A stretch of DNA of 64,000 bases from an uncultured Tateyamaria sp. GTDB lineage: Bacteria; Pseudomonadota; Alphaproteobacteria; Rhodobacterales; Rhodobacteraceae. Shown here one piece after another: positions 23,898 to 33,114 of this stretch. The translations under genes were made by a program, and so were the position numbers. The notes below the pieces were generated by a model. That model made no database searches and had not been told where the DNA came from. It saw only the letters and a program-made list of their open reading frames with translations. Numbering within the stretch: position 1 is the first letter of the stretch; every line of letters starts with the position of its first letter. The stretch is from NCBI RefSeq assembly GCF_947487805.1, contig NZ_CANKXW010000011.1, forward strand, positions 1-64,000, written 5' to 3'.

Positions 23898-26800
23898 TCA
23901 GGACTGAAGCGCGATATGCCCCTGAGCGCCGTCGTCGAGGCAGATCAGGCTGCCAAAAACATGCGACACCTTTTCGTCCGCACGGCGCCGGACCTGACCT
24001 TTGCACAGGCACTGCACGCTCGATCCGTCAGTGCGTACAATACGCAACATCGCCTCGAACGCCTTGCCCTCCAGCAATGCCGCCCGGAAATGCGTCGAAA
24101 TCTCGCCGCGCATCTCCGGATCAACCATTCGCAGCAGGCTTTCCACCGACGGCGTGTGCACAATCGGGTCATAGCCCACGATCTCGAACATCGACTGGTT
24201 CCAACGCGGCGCGTTGTTTTCCACGTCAAAGGTAAAGAACCCAATGCCCAGATCGTCCTGAACACTCTCCATATTGCTCAGCCGGATGCTGCGCTCGGTC
24301 TCGTCGGCAGTGTCCCAGACCACACCGATCAACTGGGTCGGCTCACCGTCGGAATTGCGGATCAAAGTGGTTTTGCCGCTGACCGCCACGATGTGACCGC
24401 CGGGTCCAAACACCCTGTTGTCAAACCGGTAGCTGCCGCCTTCGTTCATCAACGCCTCAATGCGCTCGGCCGCGTCCTCCCGGTCTTCCGGGTGCACGAG
24501 GCTCATCGCCTCTTCCCAGGTCGGCATCTCGCCGGAATCCGACCGCCCATAGATGCGGAACATTTCCGGCGACCAGAAAAGCTCTTTGCTATCAATATTG
24601 TAGGACCAATGCGCGACGTGGCTGATGTCATTCATCAGCTCGACAACGCGCGTCAAAGGTTCGCTGTCATATTGTGAAATCGTGATCGACAAACCGATCA
24701 GCTTGCGGTGATGATCGTGCACCGGCGACATCACCAGCGAATAGTAGGTCCCGCGCGAAAGGATCGGAATGCGGCGCGTTTCCTGAACCCGCAGAACCAC
24801 ATTGGCGACCGGCGCAAGGGCCGGAAAACCGACCGGCAGATTGCACTGGCTGAGGTGAATGCCCGTTGGCGGAATTTCGGACAGGCCGAACAGATCCAGC
24901 GCGATTTTGCTCAGCCGCCGCACCATCAGCGCCTGATCGGCCAGTGCCACCGCATAAGGCGCCGACGTCATCGTCGCCTCCAGTTCCGAGGCCAGCGCCT
25001 GACGTTCGGCCGAACTGATCTGCAACTCTTCGTTGACGGTCATCAGCTCTTCGTTCGACGATTGCAGCTCCTCGTTCGAGGTCTCCAACTCTTCGTTTGT
25101 GGCCTGGAATTCCTCATTCGTCGATTGCAGCTCTTCGTTGGCCGATTGCAGTTCTTCATTGGCGGTCTGCAATTCTTCGATCGTCTGTTGCAGTGCCTCC
25201 TGCGTGGACCGGATTTCCATCTCCATCCGCTCCACATAGGCGCGGTGTTCCTTGTCCGAGATATCGGTGACCTGAACATCGGCCTCTTTCTCGAACCGCG
25301 CATTCACCGCGATCAGGCAATGAACCTCTCCGCCCTTGGTGCTGGTAAACGGAAAGGCCTGCAACTGAGCCCGGTTGCCCACGCTCAACGACACCGTATG
25401 CCAGCGGCCGTCCCGGCGGCTGGAATTGCGCAGCGCCACGGCAAGCAGGCTCGACACTTCGGATCTCAGCGGCTCGATCAGCATCTTGACGTTGAGCGCC
25501 GTCGATGCGCCCGCGCGGATCTCCATGAACGGGCTCAGATCACCCAGCACCTCGATGATGTTGCCATTCCTTGTACAGATCATCCCGTCCGGTGCGACGG
25601 CTCGGGCCAGCGACATCTCCGACTCCGCCGCCGCTTCCAGCTGCGCCGCCGCGCTGCCGGGATTGGTTGTACGCTTGCGTATGGACCGTTGCACGGCACG
25701 CGATCCCACGCTCAGGGATGCATCACCGGTTGTACCACGGCGCTTGACGAACACCTTGTCCGCACCCTGCCTGACCTCAAAGAACACGCCCATCTCGCCC
25801 ACGGTTTCCGACGTGCCGAGAAAGAGTAAACCGCCCGCGGACATCGCGTAATGCAAACGGCTCAAAACCCGTTCCTGCAAGGCAAGGTTGAAGTAAATCA
25901 ACAGGTTGCGGATGCTGACCAGGTCGACATTGATAAAGGGCGGGTCCTGGAACACGTTGTGATGGGAAAACAGCGTCACGGAACGCAACTCGGGGCGGAC
26001 CTTGATCTCGGTCTCGCCGAGCACGAAATAGTCGCCCAGCAGGTTCGGCGGAATGTCCTGTGCCGCAGCGATCGGATACACCCCGCGCCGCGCGACCTCG
26101 ATCGCGTTCTGATCGATGTCAGTGGCAAAGACCTGAACGTTGTTGCGTGCCAATTCACCGATACCGCCCAACAGTTCCGCGATGGTGATGGCGATGGAAT
26201 AGGCCTCTTCGCCCGTGGCACACCCCACCACCCAGACCCGTATGGGCCCTTCCGTACGGTGCTTGAGGCTGTTGCACAGCTCCCGTTCGAGGTTTTCAAA
26301 CTGTTCGGGGTCGCGGAAAAACCGCGTCACGGAGATCAGCAGATAGCGATGCAGCGCGTCCACCTCGCCGATATTGCTGCGGCAATAGTCGACATATCCG
26401 TTGTAATCCTCGATCCCCAGCGCGGTCATGCGCCGGGCGATACGCCGATTGACCGTGTTCTCCTTGTAATCGGCAAAATTCACCTGCGTCCGCGCCAGCA
26501 GGATACCAAAAAGCTCGCCCAGCGGGTTGGGTTCGTCCTGCAACGCGCGCAGCCCGTCAAAGTCGCGGGGCCGCGCGAGGATCTTTTCCAGGTGGATGCC
26601 GATCTGCTCGGGCGAAAGCGTCAGGTCGACACAGCCGGTTTCAATCGCAGAGGTGGGCATGCCATCATATTTCGCACTTGCGGGATCCTGCGCGATGGTG
26701 ATGCCGCCGGCCTCGCGGATCGCCTGCACCCCGTAACTGCCATCCGACCCCGTGCCCGACAGAACGATACCCACGCACCGCTCGCCGCACTCGGCCGCCA

Positions 26801-27191
26801 GGCTCTTGAACAGACGGTCCGCAGAGGGCTTCGGTGCCGCCGGATGGCCCGCCGGGTTCCGCAGGCGCAGCTTTCCCTGCTCCAGAGTGACATCGGAATT
26901 GGGCGGCGTGACATAGATCGTGTCAGGCTCCGGTGTCGTCTCGGCGTCCAGTTCGCGCACCTGCAACCGTGTTTCCCGCGCGATCAGGGTCGACAGCACG
27001 CTCTTGTGGGTGGGCGACATGTGCTGGGCAACAACATAGACAGCATTTGCGGTCTGCGGCAGATTCTGAGCCAGAAGCGAAACCGCCTCCAGTCCCCCGG
27101 CCGAGGACGCTATTCCCACAAAACGGGGCAGGGCGTTCTGCTCTTCGGTTGTTGCGGGGACAGGTGCCTCGTCGGGGCCGTCACTCGTCAT
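23898..27191 (-). CDS. CheB-CheR-PAS hybrid chemosensory protein
   Basis: About 1,097 residues. Order: CheB methylesterase (IASSAGGLE Ser, QHMSPTH His, GTGSDG Asp); CheR methyltransferase (LLISVTRFFRDPEQF, WVVGCATGEEAYSIA SAM site, ATDIDQNAIEVARRGVY); a long heptad coiled coil; then PAS domains (SYNIDSKELFWSPEMFRIYG and FFTFDVENNAPRWNQ regions). Unlike many relatives it ends after the last PAS, with no histidine-kinase module. The ATG at 27191 with AAGGA 6-7 bases upstream is preferred to one 24 bases earlier. It follows a receiver gene by 59 bases. Probable role: adaptation or relay within the surrounding two-component cluster. Confidence 0.85.
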   Translation of the reverse strand: MTSDGPDEAPVPATTEEQNALPRFVGIASSAGGLEAVSLLAQNLPQTANAVYVVAQHMSPTHKSVLSTLIARETRLQVRELDAETTPEPDTIYVTPPNSDVTLEQGKLRLRNPAGHPAAPKPSADRLFKSLAAECGERCVGIVLSGTGSDGSYGVQAIREAGGITIAQDPASAKYDGMPTSAIETGCVDLTLSPEQIGIHLEKILARPRDFDGLRALQDEPNPLGELFGILLARTQVNFADYKENTVNRRIARRMTALGIEDYNGYVDYCRSNIGEVDALHRYLLISVTRFFRDPEQFENLERELCNSLKHRTEGPIRVWVVGCATGEEAYSIAITIAELLGGIGELARNNVQVFATDIDQNAIEVARRGVYPIAAAQDIPPNLLGDYFVLGETEIKVRPELRSVTLFSHHNVFQDPPFINVDLVSIRNLLIYFNLALQERVLSRLHYAMSAGGLLFLGTSETVGEMGVFFEVRQGADKVFVKRRGTTGDASLSVGSRAVQRSIRKRTTNPGSAAAQLEAAAESEMSLARAVAPDGMICTRNGNIIEVLGDLSPFMEIRAGASTALNVKMLIEPLRSEVSSLLAVALRNSSRRDGRWHTVSLSVGNRAQLQAFPFTSTKGGEVHCLIAVNARFEKEADVQVTDISDKEHRAYVERMEMEIRSTQEALQQTIEELQTANEELQSANEELQSTNEEFQATNEELETSNEELQSSNEELMTVNEELQISSAERQALASELEATMTSAPYAVALADQALMVRRLSKIALDLFGLSEIPPTGIHLSQCNLPVGFPALAPVANVVLRVQETRRIPILSRGTYYSLVMSPVHDHHRKLIGLSITISQYDSEPLTRVVELMNDISHVAHWSYNIDSKELFWSPEMFRIYGRSDSGEMPTWEEAMSLVHPEDREDAAERIEALMNEGGSYRFDNRVFGPGGHIVAVSGKTTLIRNSDGEPTQLIGVVWDTADETERSIRLSNMESVQDDLGIGFFTFDVENNAPRWNQSMFEIVGYDPIVHTPSVESLLRMVDPEMRGEISTHFRAALLEGKAFEAMLRIVRTDGSSVQCLCKGQVRRRADEKVSHVFGSLICLDDGAQGHIALQS
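25014..25160 (-). repeat. Seven 21-base heptad repeats (NEELQxx)
   Basis: Seven consecutive units beginning NEELQ or close variants (NEEFQ, NEELE, NEELM) encode a perfect heptad coiled coil joining the CheR and PAS parts of the CheB-CheR-PAS protein. The DNA repeats are clear in both strands. Confidence 0.9.
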
Positions 27192-27250
27192 GGCAGTTCC
27201 TTTGTCATGTGACATTCTGTCGACATGAGTATTCTGTCAGCGAACCGCCC

Positions 27251-27640
27251 TCAGGCGGCGGCACAATAGCGATCGATCAGCGCCAGCAACTGACCGGGCG
27301 AGACCGGCTTGCTGGCAAATCCGTTCATGCCCAGCTGTTCAATCCGCGCGTCGTCGTGGTAGTTCACGTCCGCGGTGACAGCGATGATGGGAACCTCGCG
27401 CGGCGGGTTCTTGGCCAGTTTGCGGATTTTTCGCGCGGCATCGATGCCGGACAGCACCGGCATGTGCAGATCCATCAGCACCAGGCCAAACGCCCCGGGG
27501 CTTTTGGACAGGGCGTCAAACCCTTCGGTGCCGTTCGTGGCAACTTCGACATCAACACCCAATGTTCCAATGATCTCCTGCATCATAAAGCAGGTGAATT
27601 CATCGTCCTCAACCAAGAGCACTTTTTTCCGTTCAGTCAT
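27251..27640 (-). CDS. Single-domain response regulator
   Basis: A 129-residue receiver: LLVEDDEFT acidic pocket, phospho-acceptor Asp in LVLMDLHMPVLSG, VTADV switch and ASKPVSP lysine. It has no output domain and resembles the receivers detached from hybrid kinases. Its ATG overlaps the stop of the upstream kinase gene by 8 bases, so it is almost certainly the partner of that kinase. Confidence 0.88.
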   Translation of the reverse strand: MTERKKVLLVEDDEFTCFMMQEIIGTLGVDVEVATNGTEGFDALSKSPGAFGLVLMDLHMPVLSGIDAARKIRKLAKNPPREVPIIAVTADVNYHDDARIEQLGMNGFASKPVSPGQLLALIDRYCAAA

Positions 27641-29117
27641 TCTGTGCCTCCGGTCCGGCAGGACAACCTATAGTTAGCAAAAATTCCGTCGAAAAACCAT
27701 CCCTTGCGGATTCCGAGACCGATAATGTCGCACCCATCAGTTCAGACAGCTCCAGACAAATTGCCAAACCAAGACCTGTTCCCCCATGGGTGCGGTTCAA
27801 TCCGGCGTCCAGCTGGGTAAACCTGTCGAATATCCGCCGACGCTGGGCCTCATCGATGCCCGGGCCAGTGTCGGACACCGATATGACAAGTCCGCCGTCC
27901 GGGCAACTGTCACTTGTCTCATCCGGTCGGGTTGGGCGCACCGCAATCCGAATATTGCCGGATTGCGTGAACTTGGCGGCATTGTCCGTCAGGTTGGTGA
28001 CAATCTGCGTCACGCGGGCGCCATCCAACTCGTATTTCTCGTCCAGTGACGGGTCCACATCCAGTGTCACTTCGATATCCTTCTGGTGAAAATGGATCGC
28101 GGCGGTGGTCGTGTCCTGCCACTGGCGCGCCAGCCTGCGGATGTCGGTGGGGCGCGTCGAAATCATCACCGCGTTTGAATCGAGGCGCGACATCTCCAGC
28201 ACATTGTTCAGTTGATGGAGCAGCTGCTGCGAGGCGCGCGTCGCCACACGGGCATAGTGACGCTGCCGCTCCGGTACGGCTTCGTCGATCTCGATCAGGT
28301 GCAGAAACCCAAGGATGGCATTCAGCGGCGTGCGCACCTCGTGGCTCATCGTGCCGATAAAGCTGGATCGGACGGACAAGGCCTCGCGCGCTTGCTCCTC
28401 GCTCTTGCGGCGTTCCACGACCTCGGTTTTCAACGCGCCAAGGTCGGACACAACCCGCGCTTCGAACCGGCGGATGGCGGTGACAATATGGTCCAGATCA
28501 TCCGCAACCTTGCGCTTGGCCCTGTGCAGGACCAGCTGTTTCTTGTCGGTCGAGATGTCCGTTTCATCCACATGATCAGCGATGTTGCGCAAGTGCCGGG
28601 TGATCATCTGGTTGACCACGACCAACAGGGCGACAGCGGCCAGATAGGCCTTGGCCAGGTTGGTCAACAGCGTCACCCAGAACTGTTGGCGCACCCGTTC
28701 GAACACTGCATCCAAAGACAATTCGACCCGCAGCTTGCCCAGATCCTGCACCCGGCCGTCGGGTTGATCATATGTAAGATCAAAAACCTGCTGCACCGGC
28801 GATTGGCTGGGGGTACCGCGGTCCCATTGGTGCCCTGTCTGGCTGATCAATTCGACATGGGTGATGTCCTCGTTGGCGGCAATGCCATCCAGCAGAATGT
28901 TCACCTGATCAAAATCAAAGGTCCACAGCGCCTGTTCCAGCGTATCGGCCAACACCGTTTCGATCTGTTCGAAAATCGCCGTCGCGTCCTGCTTTTGGCG
29001 GTTAAAGCTCGACACCAGCTGGATCCCAGTCGAGAAAATCGACAGGACCGACCCGATCAAGAGCGACGCAAGCACCAGCCTGACGCCCAGCGGGTCTTTG
29101 AAAAAGCCAATGTTCAT
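27633..29117 (-). CDS. Membrane sensor histidine kinase with periplasmic loop
   Basis: A 494-residue kinase: first membrane helix at about 12-32, a periplasmic domain of roughly 120 residues, a second helix near 150-172, a linker and coiled coil, HisKA with GTMSHEVRTPLNAILGFLHL, and an ATPase domain with NLTDNAAKFT, VSDTGPGI and GGTGLGLAI. Its start overlaps the stop of a periplasmic binding-protein gene by 4 bases (ATGA) and its end overlaps a receiver gene by 8. The arrangement suggests a three-part sensor in which the binding protein presents a ligand to the kinase loop. Confidence 0.87.
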   Translation of the reverse strand: MNIGFFKDPLGVRLVLASLLIGSVLSIFSTGIQLVSSFNRQKQDATAIFEQIETVLADTLEQALWTFDFDQVNILLDGIAANEDITHVELISQTGHQWDRGTPSQSPVQQVFDLTYDQPDGRVQDLGKLRVELSLDAVFERVRQQFWVTLLTNLAKAYLAAVALLVVVNQMITRHLRNIADHVDETDISTDKKQLVLHRAKRKVADDLDHIVTAIRRFEARVVSDLGALKTEVVERRKSEEQAREALSVRSSFIGTMSHEVRTPLNAILGFLHLIEIDEAVPERQRHYARVATRASQQLLHQLNNVLEMSRLDSNAVMISTRPTDIRRLARQWQDTTTAAIHFHQKDIEVTLDVDPSLDEKYELDGARVTQIVTNLTDNAAKFTQSGNIRIAVRPTRPDETSDSCPDGGLVISVSDTGPGIDEAQRRRIFDRFTQLDAGLNRTHGGTGLGLAICLELSELMGATLSVSESARDGFSTEFLLTIGCPAGPEAQND

Positions 29118-29869
29118 CCGTTCACATGCGCATCTATGTGCTTGGCAAGCAAGGTTTCCAGCGTGCCATCCGCGCGCATCTCGGCGAGGGTCCTGTTGAA
29201 ATCCGCCACGATCTGCGCGCTGTTCTCAAGGCCCGTCCTTACCGCCATGTGCAGATCCTGAGCGGCGAGGACACCGGGCGCCAGTTCCACCCGGTCTGCG
29301 AGGGTGGGGTCCTCGGACCCCAGCACATGACGGATCACATCCACGCTGTCGAGCGTCAGATCCGCCCGCCCATGGGCCACCATGTGCACCGCCTGAGACG
29401 TGGTGGTCACAGCGGTCTTGTCCAGGTAATCGGCCCGGTCGAATTCATCCTGATAAAGAAACCCCTCGCCAACGGCGATCTTGTAAGGGCGCAGCGCCTC
29501 CACGGTGGTGAAGGTGATCTCGGACCCTTTCGGCCGAACCAGCTGCACATTGGTGGTATAGAATGGCTCTGCGTAGGTCAGGAACTCCGCAAGCTCCTGA
29601 TCCGCAAAGAGGCTGCCCACGATATCGAACGTTCCGCTGCGCGCGCCGTTCAGAACACGGGCCCAGGGCACAACCTGCGTCTCGACCGTATAACCCGCAC
29701 GCTCCAGCACTGCGGCGATCACGTCCAGTGAGATGCCGCCCCGCGGCAGATCGGGCCCGGAAAAGGGCGGCCAGTCATCGGCCACAACGGACAGCACCTG
29801 ACCTTGCGCACGCGCTGGCGCCGTCATCATCAGCACACTCACTATCAACGCAGCCGCAAGTCTCAACAT
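29114..29869 (-). CDS. Periplasmic solute-binding protein (SBP_bac_3), probable sensor partner
   Basis: A 251-residue protein with a signal peptide (MLRLAAALIVSVLMMTAPARAQ) and a family 3 extracellular solute-binding domain: VVADDWPPFSG, GGISLDVIAAVLERAGY, LTYAEPFYTTNVQLVRP and GRADLTLDSVDV. These normally bind polar amino acids. No permease or ATPase genes are nearby; instead the gene overlaps a sensor kinase by 4 bases, so a sensory role is more likely than transport. The ligand is not deducible. Confidence 0.85.
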   Translation of the reverse strand: MLRLAAALIVSVLMMTAPARAQGQVLSVVADDWPPFSGPDLPRGGISLDVIAAVLERAGYTVETQVVPWARVLNGARSGTFDIVGSLFADQELAEFLTYAEPFYTTNVQLVRPKGSEITFTTVEALRPYKIAVGEGFLYQDEFDRADYLDKTAVTTTSQAVHMVAHGRADLTLDSVDVIRHVLGSEDPTLADRVELAPGVLAAQDLHMAVRTGLENSAQIVADFNRTLAEMRADGTLETLLAKHIDAHVNG

Positions 29870-29930
29870 ATCCAGGTCTCGTCAAAAGTTCTCATCCGCA
29901 AACGCGTATAACATGCTTGGACAAGCGGTC

Positions 29931-29945
29931 TTAATTTAATGTGAA
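29931..29945. promoter_or_regulatory. Weak CtrA-like motif between signalling operon and tig
   Basis: TTAA-N7-TGAA at 29931-29945, one mismatch from TTAA-N7-TTAA. It is 62 bases before the binding-protein start and could equally be chance in an AT-rich patch. Confidence 0.2.
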
Positions 29946-30058
29946 TCCTGTTCGAAACGGCGCGGAATATCCCGCAAACCGCACCAATTTGGATCAACGC
30001 CGCCTATCCCCTTGCGCAGCGCCGCGACCCTGCATAGAAGGGCGCGAATTTCCGATCA

Positions 30059-30079
30059 GCCCCCAGCCTGGGGGCCTTT
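30059..30079 (+). other. Hairpin with short T-run in tig leader
   Basis: GCCCCC (30059-30064) pairs with GGGGGC (30070-30075) around AGCCT, followed by CTTT, 21 bases before the trigger factor ATG and just ahead of its ribosome site (GGGAG). It could be a weak terminator, an attenuator, or an mRNA-stabilising stem. Confidence 0.45.
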
Positions 30080-30096
30080 ACGCTATGGGAGCACAC

Positions 30097-31434
30097 ATGC
30101 AGGTCACCGAGACGCTGAATGACGGTCTGAAACGCGGCTATGCCATCACCGTGACCGCCGCCGAACTGGACGCCAAGGTCAACGAAAAGCTGACAGAGGC
30201 GCAGCCCGAAGTCGAAATGAAAGGCTTTCGCAAGGGCAAGGTGCCCATGGCGCTGCTGAAAAAACAGTTTGGCCAGCGCCTCATGGGCGAAGCCATGCAG
30301 GAAAGCATCGATGGCGCGATGTCCGATCACTTCGAGGCGTCAGGCGACCGTCCCGCGATGCAGCCCGAGGTCAAGATGACCAACGAGGACTGGAAAGAGG
30401 GCGACGACGTCAATGTCGAGATGTCCTATGAGGCGCTGCCCGAAATTCCCGAGGTCGATCTCAGCGGCATCACGCTGGAACGCCTCGTGGTCAAGGCAGA
30501 CGATGCCGCCGTCCAAGAGACGCTGACATCGCTCGCCGAAAACGCGCAGGACTTCAAATCGCGCAAGCCCACGGTCAAATCCAAGGACGGCGACCAGGTC
30601 GTGATGGATTTCGTCGGCAAGGTCGACGGCGAAGCGTTCGAAGGCGGCTCTGCCGAGGACTATCCGCTGGTGCTGGGTTCCAACTCCTTCATCCCCGGTT
30701 TCGAAGAGCAACTGGTCGGCGTGAAGACCGGCGAGGAAAAGGACGTTACCGTGTCCTTCCCCGAGGATTACCAGGCCGAGCACCTCGCTGGCAAAGAGGC
30801 CGTGTTCTCCTGCGCCATCAAGGACGTCAAGAAACCGGTTCCGGCCGAGATCGACGACGAACTGGCCAAGAAATATGGCGCCGACGACCTCGACGGCCTC
30901 AAATCACGCATCTCCGAGCAGCTCGAAGGTGAATATGCCGGTGCGGCCCGCGCGGTGATGAAACGCGCACTGCTCGACCAGCTGGACGAGATCGTCAGCT
31001 TTGAGCTGCCGCCAAGCCTTGTCGAAGCCGAGGCCAAGCAGATCGCGCACCAGCTCTGGCACGAGGACAACCCGGATGTCGAAGGTCACGATCACCCCGA
31101 GATCGAAGCCACCGACGAGCATAACGACTTGGCAGAACGCCGCGTCCGTCTGGGCCTGCTGCTGGCCGAACTGGGCCAGAAGGCCGAGGTCGAAATCACC
31201 GATGCCGAGATGAGCCAGGCAATCATGCAACAGGCCCGTCAATATCCCGGTCAGGAACGCCAGTTCTTTGAATTCGTTCAGCAAAACCAGCAGATGCAAC
31301 AACAACTGCGCGCGCCGCTCTTCGAAGACAAAGTGGTCGACCACATCGTCGAAAACGCCTCTGTGACCGACAAGGAAGTCAGCAAGGAAGACCTGCAAAA
31401 AGCGGTCGAAGAGCTGGAATCCGAAGACAGCTGA
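30097..31434 (+). CDS. tig: Trigger factor
   Basis: A 445-residue ribosome-bound chaperone with peptidyl-prolyl isomerase activity that meets nascent chains. The N-terminal ribosome-docking signature [10 protein letters not shown], an FKBP-like middle domain ([38 protein letters not shown]) and the long helical C-terminal domain are present. The true start is MQVTETL at 30097 with GGGAG upstream; the open frame before it is not coding. The acidic, His-containing segment [16 protein letters not shown] in the C-terminal domain is typical of this bacterial group. A strong terminator follows. Confidence 0.95.
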   Translation: MQVTETLNDGLKRGYAITVTAAELDAKVNEKLTEAQPEVEMKGFRKGKVPMALLKKQFGQRLMGEAMQESIDGAMSDHFEASGDRPAMQPEVKMTNEDWKEGDDVNVEMSYEALPEIPEVDLSGITLERLVVKADDAAVQETLTSLAENAQDFKSRKPTVKSKDGDQVVMDFVGKVDGEAFEGGSAEDYPLVLGSNSFIPGFEEQLVGVKTGEEKDVTVSFPEDYQAEHLAGKEAVFSCAIKDVKKPVPAEIDDELAKKYGADDLDGLKSRISEQLEGEYAGAARAVMKRALLDQLDEIVSFELPPSLVEAEAKQIAHQLWHEDNPDVEGHDHPEIEATDEHNDLAERRVRLGLLLAELGQKAEVEITDAEMSQAIMQQARQYPGQERQFFEFVQQNQQMQQQLRAPLFEDKVVDHIVENASVTDKEVSKEDLQKAVEELESEDS

Positions 31435-31460
31435 TCCTGTCGCCCTGACGCAAATTCAAA

Positions 31461-31487
31461 GGCCGCGCTGCTCAGCGCGGCCTTTTT
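31461..31487 (+). terminator. Intrinsic terminator of tig
   Basis: GGCCGCGCT pairs with AGCGCGGCC around a 4-base loop and is followed by TTTTT. Confidence 0.9.
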
Positions 31488-31552
31488 GCATTCCACACCA
31501 GATAGCGCCCCGTGTTGCGGGCATTGCCGAACCCGCGCGGTGCATCAAACGT

Positions 31553-32101
31553 CTAGAACGCCCGTAGATCGTCCAGCGTATAGGTTGCGCGAACCGGGAA
31601 AGCGGGGTCCTCGATATGGGACGGGTCCGGCACCAGGCAGTTCAATCCGCAAATCTGCCGCGCGATTTGATTGCGGGCATCCACGTACCACATCCGTCCG
31701 CCCGGCGTTGCGATATAGCCGTCGGTGCCGTCCTCGATGTCGGTCCGCATGTCAGCAAAGGACGGCACCTCGGTGAAATAGTCCGGGCTCCAAGCGCCAT
31801 GTGTGTGATAGGAAGCCAGCACCACGAAGGACACCGAAGCAGGCGCAGGCGGCAGGCAGGATGACACCCGTCCACGCTGTGGCGCGGTGGCGATCAGGGT
31901 ACCGGCAGCATCCACACCGATCAGGCCACAATACTCCCGATCCTCGGCAATGGATTGCGCCTGAAGGTCGTTGAACAGCCCGGCGACAAAGGCAACTTCC
32001 GCAGGCGACTGCGCCAGGGCGCGCGGCGCCATCTGGATCGTGGCCGGGTCGTCGACCACGCAGGCCGGCAGGGCAAGACAGAAGAGCAGGGCAGGGCGCA
32101 T
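31553..32101 (-). CDS. DUF4329 / JAMM-like probable lipoprotein
   Basis: A 182-residue protein from the ATG at 32101. The N-terminus MRPALLFCLALPAC has a lipobox-like end with Cys14 as the candidate lipidated residue. EYCGLIGVD, SYHTHGAWSPDYF and SFADM together fit a JAMM/MPN metal site (Glu, His-x-His, Ser-x-x-Asp) as seen in DUF4329 proteins. It may be an envelope metallopeptidase or an inactive relative; the substrate is unknown. The frame is open to 32137 but that extension lacks a signal sequence. It stands alone, downstream of the ribosomal-protein operon terminator. Confidence 0.65.
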   Translation of the reverse strand: MRPALLFCLALPACVVDDPATIQMAPRALAQSPAEVAFVAGLFNDLQAQSIAEDREYCGLIGVDAAGTLIATAPQRGRVSSCLPPAPASVSFVVLASYHTHGAWSPDYFTEVPSFADMRTDIEDGTDGYIATPGGRMWYVDARNQIARQICGLNCLVPDPSHIEDPAFPVRATYTLDDLRAF

Positions 32102-32157
32102 GTGGCCCAGACTGGCGCGACAGCGCACGTGCGTCAAACACCAAACATTGCAAATGC

Positions 32158-32190
32158 AAAAACGCCGCGCCTGGGGTCCGGGCGCGGCGC
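32158..32190 (-). terminator. Intrinsic terminator of rpsF-rpsR-rplI operon
   Basis: CGCCGCGCC (32163-32171) pairs with GGCGCGGCG (32181-32189); on the minus strand it is followed by TTTTT. It is 25 bases after the rplI stop. Confidence 0.85.
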
Positions 32191-32214
32191 TTGTTGGTCT
32201 GGCAATGGCCGGGA

Positions 32215-32856
32215 TTACGCCTTGGCGGCGTCGTCCTCTTCGGTCTCTGCCTCGTCGGTCGCGATGCCCGCGGATTCCGCCAGTTCTTCGTCGTCGGATG
32301 CCGCGGCACCGATATCGTCGAACAGCTCCTGAATTTCGAACTCAGCTGCGGCTTCCTCTTCGGCAGCCAGCTCCTGGATCGACTTGCCGGAGGCTTGCAG
32401 CTCGGCTTCTTCTTCCGACCGTGCCACGTTCAGCTGGATCACCGCCTCGACCTCGGGGTGCAGGGTGATGTGCACATCGTGCAGGCCCAGCTCCTTGATC
32501 GGGTTGGGGATCACAACCTGCTTGCGGTCGACCGAGAACCCTTCGGCGGTGGCCACGTCGGACGCGTCACGCGGTGTGACCGACCCATAGAGGTTGCCAC
32601 CGTCAGAGGCCTGGCGAATCACGATGAACTGCTGACCGTTCAGCTTGTCACCCAGCGCTTCGGCCTCTTTCTTGGTTTCCAGGTTGCGCGCTTCCAGCTG
32701 TGCTTTCTGCGCTTCGAAATCCGCGATGTTGGCCTTGGACGCGGTCAGCGCCTTTTTCTGGGGCAGCAGATAGTTGCGGGCATAGCCCGACTTGACGTCG
32801 ACGACGTCGCCCATCTGACCCAGCTTGGCCACGCGTTCGAGAAGGATAACTTGCAT
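32215..32856 (-). CDS. rplI: 50S ribosomal protein L9
   Basis: A 213-residue L9. The N-terminal rRNA-binding domain ([32 protein letters not shown] region) and the C-terminal domain with LYGSVTPRD and [15 protein letters not shown] are normal. After about residue 150 a tail of some 60 residues rich in Glu, Ala and Asp follows, absent from the roughly 150-residue E. coli protein but common in Rhodobacteraceae. It is the last gene of rpsF-rpsR-rplI. Confidence 0.95.
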   Translation of the reverse strand: MQVILLERVAKLGQMGDVVDVKSGYARNYLLPQKKALTASKANIADFEAQKAQLEARNLETKKEAEALGDKLNGQQFIVIRQASDGGNLYGSVTPRDASDVATAEGFSVDRKQVVIPNPIKELGLHDVHITLHPEVEAVIQLNVARSEEEAELQASGKSIQELAAEEEAAAEFEIQELFDDIGAAASDDEELAESAGIATDEAETEEDDAAKA

Positions 32857-32868
32857 ATCAGTCGCTCC

Positions 32869-33096
32869 TTATTTCACGGCGTAGGGCAGCAGGGCGAGGA
32901 AGCGGGCGCGCTTGATGGCACGGGCCAGTTCGCGTTGCTTCTTGGCCGAAACGGCAGTGATACGGGAGGGCACGATCTTGCCACGCTCAGAGATGTAGCG
33001 TTGCAGCAGGCGCGTGTCCTTGTAGTCGATCTTGGGCGCGTTCTCACCGGAGAACGGGCAGACCTTGCGACGGCGGAAAAATGGTTTTGCAGCCAT
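32869..33096 (-). CDS. rpsR: 30S ribosomal protein S18
   Basis: A 75-residue S18 with [35 protein letters not shown] and the end [22 protein letters not shown] split across the conserved rRNA-contact region. Length is normal. It binds next to S6 on the 30S platform and lies between rpsF (18-base gap) and rplI (12-base gap). Confidence 0.96.
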   Translation of the reverse strand: MAAKPFFRRRKVCPFSGENAPKIDYKDTRLLQRYISERGKIVPSRITAVSAKKQRELARAIKRARFLALLPYAVK

Positions 33097-33114
33097 GGTT
33101 TAGCTCCCTCTCTC

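Noticed and set aside
24708-27212. Two long plus-strand ORFs opposite the CheB-CheR-PAS gene
   Set aside because: The minus-strand frame has full CheB, CheR and PAS motifs; the opposite frames have none and repeat low-complexity patterns.
29114-29869. Amino-acid ABC transporter component
   Set aside because: No permease or ATPase gene is adjacent; overlap with a kinase gene favours a sensory role.
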